Of a stretch of DNA of 64,000 bases, positions 44,670 to 53,178 are shown in pieces. Under the pieces are notes generated by a model. It saw only the letters and a list, made by a program, of their open reading frames with translations. It searched no databases and had not been told where the DNA came from. The DNA comes from Pedobacter steynii (GTDB lineage: Bacteria > Bacteroidota > Bacteroidia > Sphingobacteriales > Sphingobacteriaceae): the NCBI RefSeq assembly GCF_900103665.1, contig NZ_FNGY01000013.1, positions 184,944 to 248,943 of the forward strand. The letters run 5' to 3'. Made by a program: the position numbers and the translations under genes. The first letter of the stretch is position 1, and each line of letters starts with the position of its first letter.

Positions 44670-45611
44670 ATGAAAAGAATAGAATTTTTAAGAAATAGCT
44701 TTATTGCCACAGGTGCGGCATTGGCCGGATCTTCTCTGAATGCAACGGCGGCACCTGCTTCAGGCAGCGCAACAGCAGCAACAGGACTTGCAGGCAAGAC
44801 CTTTAACCTGGATTACGCACCACATGAGGGCATGTTTGCCAATCATGCAGGAAAGAGTTTCCTGGATCAGATTCAGTATATGTATGATCAGGGCTTCCGC
44901 TCTATTGAAGACAATGGCTATCTCGGCAGGCCTATAGAAGAACAAAAGAAAATTGGTGATTTGCTGGCCAAACTGGGCATGAGGATGGGCGTTTTTGTGG
45001 TCGATGGTGGCGACAACTGGAAAACGTCTCTCACTACAGGGAAAAAAGAATTTAAAGATAAGTTTGTGGAGACCTGCAAGCGTTCTGTAGAAGCAGCAAA
45101 AAGATGTAATGCCAAATGGCTGACCGTTGTTCCGGGATTTTATGAACGTAAACTTCCTTATGGAAACCAAATGGCAAATGTAGTGGATGCGATGAGGGCA
45201 GGAGCAGAGATCTTTGAACCGCATGGCCTGATTATGGTGTTGGAAACATTGAGCGATACACCAGAGCTTTTCCTGCAGCAGACGCATGAAACCTTTAATG
45301 TATGTAAAGCCGTAAACAGCCCTTCCTGCAAGATTCTGTACGATATTTACCACATGCAGAAGACCGAAGGGCAGCTGATCGTAAATATGGACCGTTGCTG
45401 GGACGAGATTGCCTATATCCAGATCGGCGACAATCCGGGAAGGAAAGAACCAACTACCGGAGAGATCAATTATAAGAATTTATTCAAGCACTTATATAAC
45501 AAAGGATATAAAGGCGTGATGGGAATGGAACACGGGAATTCTAAAGGGGGTAAGGAGGGAGAACTACGTGTAATTCAGGCTTATCGCGAGTCGGATGATT
45601 TTCTTTCTTAA
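44670..45611 (+). CDS. Exported TIM-barrel epimerase/hydroxypyruvate isomerase-like protein
   Basis: A signal-like leader (FLRNSFIATGAALAGSSLNA) is followed by an AP-endonuclease-2-type TIM barrel. Blocks include TFNLDYAPHEGMFANHAG, GFRSIEDNGYLGRPIEEQ, KWLTVVPGFYERKLPYG, GLIMVLETLSDTPELFL, KILYDIYHMQKTEGQLI, YIQIGDNPGRKEPTTGEI and GVMGMEHGNSKGG; the Glu, Asp, His and Glu residues there match the metal site of the hydroxypyruvate isomerase group. It is the last gene of the exported sugar cluster. It meets the radical SAM gene tail to tail with only 6 bp between stops. Confidence 0.88.
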   Translation: MKRIEFLRNSFIATGAALAGSSLNATAAPASGSATAATGLAGKTFNLDYAPHEGMFANHAGKSFLDQIQYMYDQGFRSIEDNGYLGRPIEEQKKIGDLLAKLGMRMGVFVVDGGDNWKTSLTTGKKEFKDKFVETCKRSVEAAKRCNAKWLTVVPGFYERKLPYGNQMANVVDAMRAGAEIFEPHGLIMVLETLSDTPELFLQQTHETFNVCKAVNSPSCKILYDIYHMQKTEGQLIVNMDRCWDEIAYIQIGDNPGRKEPTTGEINYKNLFKHLYNKGYKGVMGMEHGNSKGGKEGELRVIQAYRESDDFLS

Positions 45612-45617
45612 AAACGC

Positions 45618-46691
45618 TTAAAATAAGCTAAACTGGGCTTGTGGAACTTTAAATAATCCAGAGTCCAGTTTTATTACCTTTTCATTTAAATGGTTCAGCC
45701 GGCAATGCAGTTTAAAGCTGTCTCTGATCAGCTTTGCGATGTTGCCATTTCCCCTCATTCTTTCCCCAAACCTGCTGTCATTTACATTTCCTTCATGACA
45801 GGACTGAATCGCATGCCATACCTTTTCAAAGCGGTCCGGATAATTCTTGCGCAGCCAGTCCTCAAAGATGCCGGCAATTGCGCCGTTCAGCCTCACAATC
45901 GTATAACCCGCTGCCTGAGCACCTGCACTGGCTACCGTTTTTAAAATGGCCGGAATTTCATGATCACTTAGTCCGGGAACGAGGGGAGCAACCATAACGC
46001 CCATGGGAATACCTGCTTTACTGAGCTCTTCCACTACTTTTAACCGCTGTTTGGCAGTCGTGGTCCGGGGTTCCATCTTTTGTCTGAGCTTTTCATTCAG
46101 GCTGTTGATAGAGACATATACCATACACAGGTTTAGCTTTGCGAGTTCCGTTAGCAGGTCCAGGTCCCGGAGGATCAATGCGTTTTTGGTAATCAGACCT
46201 ATCGGTTGACGGTATTCCAGAGCAATTTCCAACAAAGACCGGGTGATCCTGAATTGCCTTTCTGCGGGTTGATAACAATCGGTATTGCCGGAAAGGGAAA
46301 TGACAGCTGCATCCCAGCCCTTGCGCTCCAGAAACTTTTTGAACAATTGTGGGGCATCTTTCTTGACGATGATCTTCCTTTCAAAATCAAGGCCGGCACT
46401 AAATCCCCAATATTCGTGGGCATTCCGGGCATAACAATAGGTACAGCCATGTTCGCATCCCTGATAGGGATTTAAGGAATAATCCATTCCTACATCAGGA
46501 CTGGCCACTTTATTGACGATAGATTTGCTCTGGCCCATGATGAAACTCGTCTTATGGTCTTCCTCCTCCCAGTCGTCTATTCCTTCCTCATGTTCTTTTA
46601 CATAATCGTTCTTCGCAAACCTGTTGTGCGGGTTGAACTGTGCCCCCCTGCCTTTAAAGTAATTGTCCTTAGGTTCTTCGTCTAATATCAT
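45618..46691 (-). CDS. PA0069-family radical SAM protein
   Basis: This 357-residue protein has the radical SAM cluster motif GCEHGCTYCYARNAHEYWG (CxxxCxxC) preceded by the family block DYSLNPYQ. Further conserved regions are AAVISLSGNTDCYQPAERQF, RQPIGLITKNALILRDLDLL, SINSLNEKLRQKMEPR, IPMGVMVAPLVPGLSDHEI and ERMRGNGNIAKLI. The N-terminus, with KGRGAQFNPHNRF, is the diagnostic PA0069/Rv2578c signature. The family resembles spore photoproduct lyase at the fold level, but its reaction is unknown. It seems to be a single gene. Confidence 0.9.
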   Translation of the reverse strand: MILDEEPKDNYFKGRGAQFNPHNRFAKNDYVKEHEEGIDDWEEEDHKTSFIMGQSKSIVNKVASPDVGMDYSLNPYQGCEHGCTYCYARNAHEYWGFSAGLDFERKIIVKKDAPQLFKKFLERKGWDAAVISLSGNTDCYQPAERQFRITRSLLEIALEYRQPIGLITKNALILRDLDLLTELAKLNLCMVYVSINSLNEKLRQKMEPRTTTAKQRLKVVEELSKAGIPMGVMVAPLVPGLSDHEIPAILKTVASAGAQAAGYTIVRLNGAIAGIFEDWLRKNYPDRFEKVWHAIQSCHEGNVNDSRFGERMRGNGNIAKLIRDSFKLHCRLNHLNEKVIKLDSGLFKVPQAQFSLF

Positions 46692-46730
46692 TAGTTAAAA
46701 TTACTAATAATATTAGCAAAATACAAATGC

Positions 46731-47978
46731 TTATTCTTCTTTTACATTAGGGATATAATCCATAGGAACCATGTCGGCGATCTTCTCATAAGCCCAAAAA
46801 CCACCAAGAAGGACTGATTTTGGATTAAAAACACCTCCGTTAGGGTAAAAATGAATGGGACCTTTCAGGATGTGAAGGGTGGAAATCTGGTAATTGGGGA
46901 TATCCAGTGGCCTGGCAACGGAATGACCGGAAAAGGCGGTGTAATCTTCAGTTTCGTTTTCTCTGGTATTGACAATGTACAGGTCTCCATCGAAATTCAT
47001 CGTTTTCACCTCTTTATACAATTGGGTAGCCAGGGTGTCTGTTAAGATTTCTGACCTGTCCAGGACGTTTAATGATTTTGATACCGCCCTTTGCTTGAGC
47101 CAGTAACTGATGGAGTCGTTTAACGGAGAGGTAAAACCGGGGCCAATGCGGACAATCGTATTTCCAGGTTTGTATAAGCGTTTAATGCTGGCATTAATGA
47201 GGCTGTCCGGAAGCCTGTTTCGGTTGGCGACGCTCCTCATCTTATGGATGATAAAACCTTCTGTCTTCGTTGTGTTCTGATATAGAGAACGGAAAAAGTG
47301 GGTAGAAGAACCAAAATAAGCGATTTCTCTTTTCTTCAGCCAGCTTTTTCTTTTTGAGGAGGAGGCAGGCAATTCTTCAAAGGAAGGGTGGCCGGCATAG
47401 AAAACGACATTGGCAGAGAAATCCCTTTCAAAATACTCCAACAGGTATTTAATACGGTAGCCCAATGATTTATTTTCGATGAGGAGGAATTCATTGGCGG
47501 TGACCCTCAATATTTTTCTTTCTTTGTCGTATTCCGTCTGAATCACCTGAGGGTTGAGGATTTTACATTTCTCAGAATTAGGCGTTTTTCCGATGAAATG
47601 TTCCTTGAACATTTCCAGGTAACGTGCCCGGTTTGGGTCCGCTTTGATGACCACCTCTTTCAGCTGAATGGTGTTCTCTTTTAGAATGACCTCTATTTTC
47701 ACTGATTTATCTGAAACCAACACGTTTTTACTGAGGGGGAGATAGCCCATCATCTGGATCAGGACCTCGTAATTGCCCACCGCTACATTGCTCAATATAA
47801 ACTGCCCATTGCCATCAGATACTGTGGCTGCTTTATATCCGCTTAAATAGATGCCTGCTCCGGGAAGCGGCTTTCCTTCCCCATCCTTAACCGTTCCCGA
47901 AATACTGAATAAATTTTGCCCGAAGCTGTTAAAAGAGAAAAATAAAAGCAAAACACAGCAGGAGTACCATTTCATCAT
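46731..47978 (-). CDS. Exported carboxypeptidase-regulatory-like domain protein
   Basis: A signal peptide (MMKWYSCCVLLLFFSFNSFG before QNLFS) precedes a CarboxypepD_reg-like/CNA-B domain: SISGTVKDGEGKPLPGAGIY, LSGYKAATVSDGNGQFILSN, GNYEVLIQMMGYLPLSKNVL and EVVIKADPNRARYLEMFKEH. This resembles the N-terminus of TonB-dependent receptors, but no plug or barrel follows; instead there are ~300 residues of an unnamed domain found in Bacteroidota paralogues. I prefer the start at 47978 over the ATG at 47999, which adds seven residues to the n-region. The location is the periplasm or outer-membrane surface; the role is unknown. Confidence 0.8.
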   Translation of the reverse strand: MMKWYSCCVLLLFFSFNSFGQNLFSISGTVKDGEGKPLPGAGIYLSGYKAATVSDGNGQFILSNVAVGNYEVLIQMMGYLPLSKNVLVSDKSVKIEVILKENTIQLKEVVIKADPNRARYLEMFKEHFIGKTPNSEKCKILNPQVIQTEYDKERKILRVTANEFLLIENKSLGYRIKYLLEYFERDFSANVVFYAGHPSFEELPASSSKRKSWLKKREIAYFGSSTHFFRSLYQNTTKTEGFIIHKMRSVANRNRLPDSLINASIKRLYKPGNTIVRIGPGFTSPLNDSISYWLKQRAVSKSLNVLDRSEILTDTLATQLYKEVKTMNFDGDLYIVNTRENETEDYTAFSGHSVARPLDIPNYQISTLHILKGPIHFYPNGGVFNPKSVLLGGFWAYEKIADMVPMDYIPNVKEE

Positions 47979-48015
47979 CTGGCTAATGTAGCCAATCATT
48001 TATAGATTTAAAAGC

Positions 48016-48041
48016 ATAAAAAAAGCCCTTTTCAGGGCTTT
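48016..48041 (-). terminator. Intrinsic terminator of fabI
   Basis: On the minus strand AAAGCCCT and AGGGCTTT (48022-48041) form an 8-bp stem with a 4-base loop, followed by a run of T. It lies 20 bp after the fabI stop. Confidence 0.88.
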
Positions 48042-48061
48042 CATTACTTGTCTATGGTTGA

Positions 48062-48883
48062 TCAGGATTCTGATTCGATTCCGAGTCTTTTCATCACATC
48101 ATCACTTACTCCTGTAGAAGAGTAACCTCCATCATGGAACAGGTTCTGCATTGTTACCATCCTGGTAAGGTCGGAGAAGAGGGTAATGCAATAATCTGCA
48201 CAGGATTCTGCATCTGCATTGCCCAGTGGGGCAACAGAATTTGCAAAATCAAAGAAGTCGCCGAAGCCTTTAACTCCTGAACCTGCAGTAGTTTTTGTCG
48301 GAGATTGTGAAACCGTATTGATACGGACCTTTTTCTCCAGGCCGTAATGATAGCCAAAGCTTCTGGCAATGGATTCCAGCATGGCTTTAATATCTGCCAT
48401 ATCGGTATAAAAAGGATAAGTTCTCTGTGCCGCCATGTACGTCAGGGCCACGACACTCCCACCTTCACTAATGGCATCTAATTTTTTAGCTACTGCTAAC
48501 ATTTTATGAAAAGAAAGCGCAGAAACATCAATTCCCTTCATGAAATAATCGTAATTGGATTCCATATAAGGGATTTTTTTGCGGATGTTGACGCTCATTC
48601 CGATCGAGTGGAGTACAAAGTCTATTTTTCCACCTAATATTTCTTGTGATTGGGTATATAGGTTAGTCAGGTCTTCTACGCTGGTTGCATCAGCAGGAAT
48701 GATCTTTGAGCCTGTTTTTTCGGCTAAAGCATTGATTTCTCCCATTCTCATGGCGATTGGGGCATTGGTTAACACAAATTCTGCACCTTCTTCATGCGCT
48801 TTTTCAGCTACTTTCCATGCGATGGAATTCTGATCCAGTGCGCCGGTGATGATGCCACGTTTACCTTTTAATAAGTTGTACAT
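48062..48883 (-). CDS. fabI: Enoyl-[acyl-carrier-protein] reductase (NADH) FabI
   Basis: FabI reduces enoyl-ACP in the last step of each fatty-acid elongation cycle. The short-chain dehydrogenase fold begins LLKGKRGIITGALDQNSIAW with the cofactor loop typical of FabI. Other blocks are DFVLHSIGMS, the catalytic Tyr and Lys spaced as YTDMADIK in TYPFYTDMADIKAMLESIAR, VRINTVSQSPTKTTAGSGV, and FHDGGYSSTGVSDDVM near the end. The length of 273 is normal. It follows recN in the same direction but with 78 bp between, and its own terminator ends it. Confidence 0.95.
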   Translation of the reverse strand: MYNLLKGKRGIITGALDQNSIAWKVAEKAHEEGAEFVLTNAPIAMRMGEINALAEKTGSKIIPADATSVEDLTNLYTQSQEILGGKIDFVLHSIGMSVNIRKKIPYMESNYDYFMKGIDVSALSFHKMLAVAKKLDAISEGGSVVALTYMAAQRTYPFYTDMADIKAMLESIARSFGYHYGLEKKVRINTVSQSPTKTTAGSGVKGFGDFFDFANSVAPLGNADAESCADYCITLFSDLTRMVTMQNLFHDGGYSSTGVSDDVMKRLGIESES

Positions 48884-48961
48884 AATTTCTTGTTTTGTTA
48901 TATATTACTTCGTGTCGAAAGTAATAAAAATTAACAAATACAAGCCGGTTTATACGCCTTT

Positions 48962-50617
48962 TTAATAACCCAGAAGTTCTTTTGCATTTGCGATGGCTGG
49001 ATTACCCGGATCTTTGCCACTGAGCATTTCTGCGATGACCTGAATCCGCTCTGCGGGAATTAACCTGCGGATACCGGTAGTAGGGCGCACTCCTTTTTCG
49101 TTTTTATACACGAAATAATGGGCTTCTCCTTTGGCTGCAATCTGAGGAAGGTGGGTAATGCAGATCACCTGCATATTTTTCTCCAGATCCCCGATCACAT
49201 CACCTACACGTAATGCGGTTTCGCCGGAAATACCAGTATCAATTTCATCGAAGATCAGGGTAGGCAAAGCAGTATGTTTGGCCATGATGGATTTGATGGC
49301 CAGCATCAGTCTGGAAAGCTCTCCTCCGGAAGCGACCTTCCCTACCGGAGCAGGTGGCTGGCCGCTATTGGCAGAGAACAACAGTACAATATTGTCTTTT
49401 CCGTCTTTATTCAGCTCTTCAAGAACGGTCTTTTCTATTTTGATCCTGGCCTTGGGCATTCCTACCTGTTGGAGGACTGCGGCAACCTGGTTTTCGGTAC
49501 TAATGATAGATTTGCTGCGGTCGGCAGACAGGGTCTCCGCCATTTCCAGCAAAGCGGCTTTTAAGACCGTTATTTCTTTGTTCAGGCGGTCAATCTCTTC
49601 ATCGCCGCTAAGTAAGGTGTTCAGGTTGTCTGACAATTGCTGGCGAATGCCAATCAATTCGGCTACACTGTTGACTTTATGTTTTTGCTGAAGCGTATAG
49701 ATTACATCTAATCTGCCATTGATTTCTTCGATCCGGACCGGATTGAAGACAATGCTTTCTTCCAGGTTCATGGTTTCTGCAGCAATGTCTTTTAGTTCGA
49801 TCAATGCCGAGCGCAGCCGCTCATTTAAGGTGGCATAATCTGCATTAAAACGTTCTATACTCTGGAGCTGAACGATGACTTCTTTAAGAATAGGGAGTGC
49901 AGAGGCTTCTTCTTCAGACAAGAGGTTATAAGCATTGACCAGACTTCTCTTGATGCTCTCTGCATTGTTCAGGGTTTGGAGCTCTGTTTCTAAAAGCGTC
50001 TGTTCGTCCGTTTTCAGATCTGCCGCTTCCAGTTCATTGAATAGGAACTGTTCATAATCCTGTCTGCTTTTCGCTTCATCTGCTGCGGTTTGCAGGGCAG
50101 ATAAATGCTGCAGATATTTTTTATATTGTTTGTAACCCTGGCGGTATTCAGATAGCAACGACTGATGGTCTGCCAGTGTATCTACGACAGAAAGCTGGAA
50201 TCCGGGATCGTTAATTTCTAAAGTAGCATGCTGGGAGTGAATGTCAATCAGTTTTTCGCCTACCTGTTTCATCACCACAAGGGTAACAGGGGTATCATTG
50301 ATAAAAGCTCTCGACTTCCCATCGGTAGAAATCTCTCTCCTTAAGATCGTTTCCTCATGAAAATCAATGTCATTGTCTTCAAATAAATGCTGCAGGTTAT
50401 GGTCTGTCAGCAGAAATTGTCCTTCAATAATGCACTTCTTTTCCTGATTAAAGAAATATCTGGTTTCTGCACGCTGGCCTAAAATCAGCGAGAGGGCGCC
50501 CAGCATGATGGATTTACCGGCACCTGTTTCTCCAGTGATGATGTTTAAACCCTTGTCCAGGTTTAGTTCAACACTGTCTATTAAAGCGTAGTTACGAATA
50601 GAAAGTTTCTGTAGCAT
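48962..50617 (-). CDS. recN: DNA repair protein RecN
   Basis: RecN is an SMC-like ATPase that acts at double-strand breaks. The N-terminal Walker A lies in NIITGETGAGKSIMLGALSL (residues ~29-48), followed by GQRAETRYFF and FLFNELEAADL. A coiled-coil middle runs to about residue 370. The C-terminal half carries the ABC signature VASGGELSRLMLAIKSIM, Walker B LPTLIFDEIDTGISGETA and the switch region QVICITHLPQIAAKGEAHYF. The length of 551 is typical. In many Bacteroidota recN directly follows the DUF4835 gene; here the M56/BlaI pair lies between them. Confidence 0.96.
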   Translation of the reverse strand: MLQKLSIRNYALIDSVELNLDKGLNIITGETGAGKSIMLGALSLILGQRAETRYFFNQEKKCIIEGQFLLTDHNLQHLFEDNDIDFHEETILRREISTDGKSRAFINDTPVTLVVMKQVGEKLIDIHSQHATLEINDPGFQLSVVDTLADHQSLLSEYRQGYKQYKKYLQHLSALQTAADEAKSRQDYEQFLFNELEAADLKTDEQTLLETELQTLNNAESIKRSLVNAYNLLSEEEASALPILKEVIVQLQSIERFNADYATLNERLRSALIELKDIAAETMNLEESIVFNPVRIEEINGRLDVIYTLQQKHKVNSVAELIGIRQQLSDNLNTLLSGDEEIDRLNKEITVLKAALLEMAETLSADRSKSIISTENQVAAVLQQVGMPKARIKIEKTVLEELNKDGKDNIVLLFSANSGQPPAPVGKVASGGELSRLMLAIKSIMAKHTALPTLIFDEIDTGISGETALRVGDVIGDLEKNMQVICITHLPQIAAKGEAHYFVYKNEKGVRPTTGIRRLIPAERIQVIAEMLSGKDPGNPAIANAKELLGY

Positions 50618-50670
50618 ATTACGCTGCTAAAATATGAAAACTTAATCAATGGGTGTTCATACTTTTCCAC

Positions 50671-50699
50671 AAAAAAGGCAGAAGAAAAATCCCCTGCCT
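50671..50699 (-). terminator. Terminator after the M56 peptidase gene
   Basis: On the minus strand AGGCAG and CTGCCT (50676-50699) flank a 12-base loop and are followed by six T residues. It ends the blaI-M56 transcript before recN. Confidence 0.7.
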
Positions 50700-50729
50700 C
50701 CATCTTAGTTTATTTGTGGTTTTAATGCC

Positions 50730-52691
50730 TTAATTATTCGTTTTTGCCGCAGCTTCAGCTTCTTTTTTCTTTTTCAGCGCTTCTACTTCTTTATCGAATT
50801 TTTGCTTGAGTGCTTTATACTCAGCGGAGTTACGGACCTCTTTGTTTTCATGAGCCATTTTTTTAAGCTCAGACAAATCATAAACGATCCCGCCCTCAGC
50901 ACCGTTTTTGTGCATCTCGTCTACTTGTTTTTTCCATTCCGGAGAGTTGAAGTATTTACCGGTTGCTTCTGCTCCTTTTTGGATCTCGGCCAGTTGTTTT
51001 TTCCATTCCGGAGAGCTAAAGTATTTACCGGTTTCGGCTGCTCCCTTCTGGATTTCAGCCATGTTTTTCTTCCATTCCGGAGAATCAAAATGCCTGGTCA
51101 TTTCTTCCGCACTTTTCTTAATCCCTTCTTCCTGTTTTTTCCATTCCGGAGAGTCGTAATATTTACTCATCTCCTCTGCTTTTTTCTGAATGGATTCCTG
51201 TTGCTTTTTCCATTCCGGAGAATTGAAGTGTTTGCTCATTTTTTCTCCGTTTTTTTGAATTTCAGCGATGTTTTTCTTCCATTCCGGAGAGTTGAAATGT
51301 TTGCTGATGACTTCACCCTGTTTGTGGATGTTCTCCATGTTCTTTTTCCACTCCGGAGATTTCAAAAAGGCAAGGCTTGCCGAGGTAATGCTGTCTACAA
51401 AAACGTTGAACTCACCTGATTTTGGAAAGCTGACGAAAGTCTTATCAAAAACTTCGCTTCTCAAACTATCAGGAACCTCTTTAATCGAATTGTATTCATG
51501 TTTGGTTCCATTTGCATCTACGGTGATGATTTTAAACTTGCGTTTCTTTTTAGTGGTATCTGAAGGCTGATATGACGTATTGTGTATTAATTTCAGTGCT
51601 TTTAAGTCCTGAACTTTGAATTTTAAGCCAACGCCGGCAATCTCCATGTCTTCGGTAAGAGGGGCAGTATGAACGGTTGCTTTCTCTGCTTTGGAAGGTT
51701 TAACCCATGCTAAGGAAATTACCGTAGCAATCGTGAGTGTGATTGCAAAAATCTGCTGTTTTGCATTCATATAATTCGTTTTCATGTCTGTGATTCTTTT
51801 AATACGGTGATACAAATGTTGATTTTTCCCTGTCGCCGCCATAGAAAGGGCAGGGGCGGATTTATCTTTCAGGATTTCCAGCTTTAGCAAGGCATGGGCA
51901 TAAGTTACCGGCGTCCCGGTGAGTTCTACCACAAGGTCATCGCAGGCATGTTCACGTTCTATGTTGATGAACCTGCCGCTTAGCCAGATGAAAGGATTAA
52001 AGAACAAAATGGTTTCTATCCCCGTTTTGATGAGGTTTAGGAGGTAGTCATTTCTACGGATGTGTGAAAGTTCGTGGATCAGAATGGCTTCCACCTGTTT
52101 GAGGTCAAGCTGTGTGGCCAGGGCAATCGGAAATAAGACTACCGGTTTAAAATAACCGATGACCAGTGGAATATTCACTTTTTCCGACAGGTAAAACCCA
52201 ATTTGTTGTTTGAGGTTTAATTTGGAAACCATTGCTTCAAATACAGCGGTCCATTCTGCCGGCACGGCCAATTGTGTCGCATTTTTAAGCTGGTTCATTT
52301 TTCGGTATCCTGCGATCAGGATAAAGAGCTGAAAGACGATTCCAATCCCGTAAACACTCACAATATAGGGGAACAAGGTTTCGGTTTTACTACTGATTTC
52401 CTGGGGCAGGCTGCTCAGGTACTCATAATAAACAGCACTGATGTGTAATTCTGCTCCGGCAATGCTTCCATTGTCTACAGGGAGTTTAAAGATGGAGAAA
52501 AAGGTAATACAAAAGGAAACAAAGATCAGGCACATGGCTCCATAAGCGAGGTTGTGCTTCAATTGAGACCTCAACTTTGGAAGTGCAATTACAGTTAAGA
52601 ACAAAATGGCATAAATGATGGCGCCTTGCCATAAGGAGTGAAAGATACTCCAGCCTGTGGCTTTGATCAGGTTGTTTACAATTGCTTCCAT
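50730..52691 (-). CDS. BlaR1/MecR1-like M56 metallopeptidase with C-terminal SPEWKK repeats
   Basis: This membrane protease-sensor has 653 residues. Hydrophobic helices include SLWQGAIIYAILFLTVIAL, GAMCLIFVSFCITFFSIF, YIVSVYGIGIVFQLFILIAG and IFAITLTIATVISLAWV. The zinc protease motif is EAILIHELSHIRRNDYLLNL, with the second acidic site in INIEREHACDDLVVEL. In BlaR1 the protease faces the cytosol and, when activated, leads to loss of the BlaI repressor. After the last helix (~residue 330) no penicillin-binding domain follows; instead there is a linker, seven 23-residue SPEWKK repeats, a degenerate eighth and a Lys/Glu-rich tail. The start lies 3 bp after the blaI stop, so the two are co-transcribed and probably coupled. 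Confidence 0.92.
   Translation of the reverse strand: MEAIVNNLIKATGWSIFHSLWQGAIIYAILFLTVIALPKLRSQLKHNLAYGAMCLIFVSFCITFFSIFKLPVDNGSIAGAELHISAVYYEYLSSLPQEISSKTETLFPYIVSVYGIGIVFQLFILIAGYRKMNQLKNATQLAVPAEWTAVFEAMVSKLNLKQQIGFYLSEKVNIPLVIGYFKPVVLFPIALATQLDLKQVEAILIHELSHIRRNDYLLNLIKTGIETILFFNPFIWLSGRFINIEREHACDDLVVELTGTPVTYAHALLKLEILKDKSAPALSMAATGKNQHLYHRIKRITDMKTNYMNAKQQIFAITLTIATVISLAWVKPSKAEKATVHTAPLTEDMEIAGVGLKFKVQDLKALKLIHNTSYQPSDTTKKKRKFKIITVDANGTKHEYNSIKEVPDSLRSEVFDKTFVSFPKSGEFNVFVDSITSASLAFLKSPEWKKNMENIHKQGEVISKHFNSPEWKKNIAEIQKNGEKMSKHFNSPEWKKQQESIQKKAEEMSKYYDSPEWKKQEEGIKKSAEEMTRHFDSPEWKKNMAEIQKGAAETGKYFSSPEWKKQLAEIQKGAEATGKYFNSPEWKKQVDEMHKNGAEGGIVYDLSELKKMAHENKEVRNSAEYKALKQKFDKEVEALKKKKEAEAAAKTNN
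50877..51359 (-). repeat. Seven tandem 69-bp coding repeats (SPEWKK units)
   Basis: Seven consecutive 23-residue units each begin SPEWKK, with consensus SPEWKKxxxxIxKxxExxxKxF. At DNA level TTCCATTCCGGAGA recurs on the plus strand every 69 bp, for example at 50932, 51001 and 51070. A decayed eighth copy (LSELKK) follows. Units are helical with SPE as a likely helix N-cap, so the region should form a stacked helical array or coil. Confidence 0.93.
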
Positions 52692-52694
52692 GGT

Positions 52695-53084
52695 TTATTT
52701 GTTGCTAAGGTTATCCAGGTATTTTTTGATAGAATCAATTTCGTCGGGACTGGCACTATGGTTTCCCAATGCCTGCATGACCAATCTTGCCGCAGAACCG
52801 TTAAACACATTGTCGATCATTTTACTGACCAGGTGTTGTTCTGTTTTCTGCTGGTTAACGACAGCTTTATAGATATGGGTTTTGGAAGAAGTATCACGAA
52901 CTACCAATCCTTTTTCCGACATGATCTGCATCAGTTTCAAGGTGGTGGTATAACCTGCATCTTTATTCTTTTCTAAAATCTCGTGGACTTCTCTTACCGT
53001 ACAATTTCCTTTTTCCCACAATATCTGTAAGATCTCTAATTCACTTTCGGTAGGTTTAAGGGGGGCCGCTGCTGTCATATCCAT
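52695..53084 (-). CDS. BlaI/MecI-family transcriptional repressor
   Basis: This winged-helix repressor of 129 residues shows the BlaI pattern: LKPTESELEILQILWEKGNC, TVREVHEILEKNKDAGYTTT, LKLMQIMSEKGLVVRDTSSK and THIYKAVVNQQKTEQHLVSK, followed by a C-terminal dimerisation helix pair. BlaI proteins bind operators as dimers and are inactivated by the cognate M56 protease. The M56 gene lies directly downstream. Two perfect palindromes overlap its promoter, so it should repress this operon. Wider targets are unknown. Confidence 0.92.
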   Translation of the reverse strand: MDMTAAAPLKPTESELEILQILWEKGNCTVREVHEILEKNKDAGYTTTLKLMQIMSEKGLVVRDTSSKTHIYKAVVNQQKTEQHLVSKMIDNVFNGSAARLVMQALGNHSASPDEIDSIKKYLDNLSNK

Positions 53085-53088
53085 TATA

Positions 53089-53136
53089 TACGAATTGTTT
53101 CGTAATCAAATGTACGAATCTATTCGTATAAACAAA
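53089..53136 (-). promoter_or_regulatory. blaI-M56 promoter with two BlaI-type operators
   Basis: On the minus strand TTTG (53133-53136), 18 bp, then TACATTTG (53107-53114) make a textbook Bacteroidota promoter. TACGAA-N4-TTCGTA occurs twice, at 53113-53128 (inside the spacer, touching the -7 element) and 53089-53104 (over the expected start site, ending 5 bp before the ATG). The centres are 24 bp apart. The arrangement indicates repression by steric block. Confidence 0.85.
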
Positions 53137-53178
53137 ATATTTTATAAGAAAAACAGGTATTTTTTTTATAACCTACTG

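Noticed and set aside
46731..47978. TonB-dependent receptor
   Set aside because: Only the N-terminal carboxypeptidase-regulatory domain is shared; the protein is 415 residues long and has no plug or barrel.
50877..51359. Regular 14-bp repeats every 69 bp, briefly considered as a CRISPR array
   Set aside because: The repeat and the 'spacer' are both parts of a conserved 23-residue coding unit in the M56 protein, the intervening sequences are similar to each other, and no cas genes are near.
50730..53084. Beta-lactam resistance module
   Set aside because: The BlaI/M56 pair resembles BlaI/BlaR1, but there is no penicillin-binding sensor domain and no beta-lactamase gene in the window.
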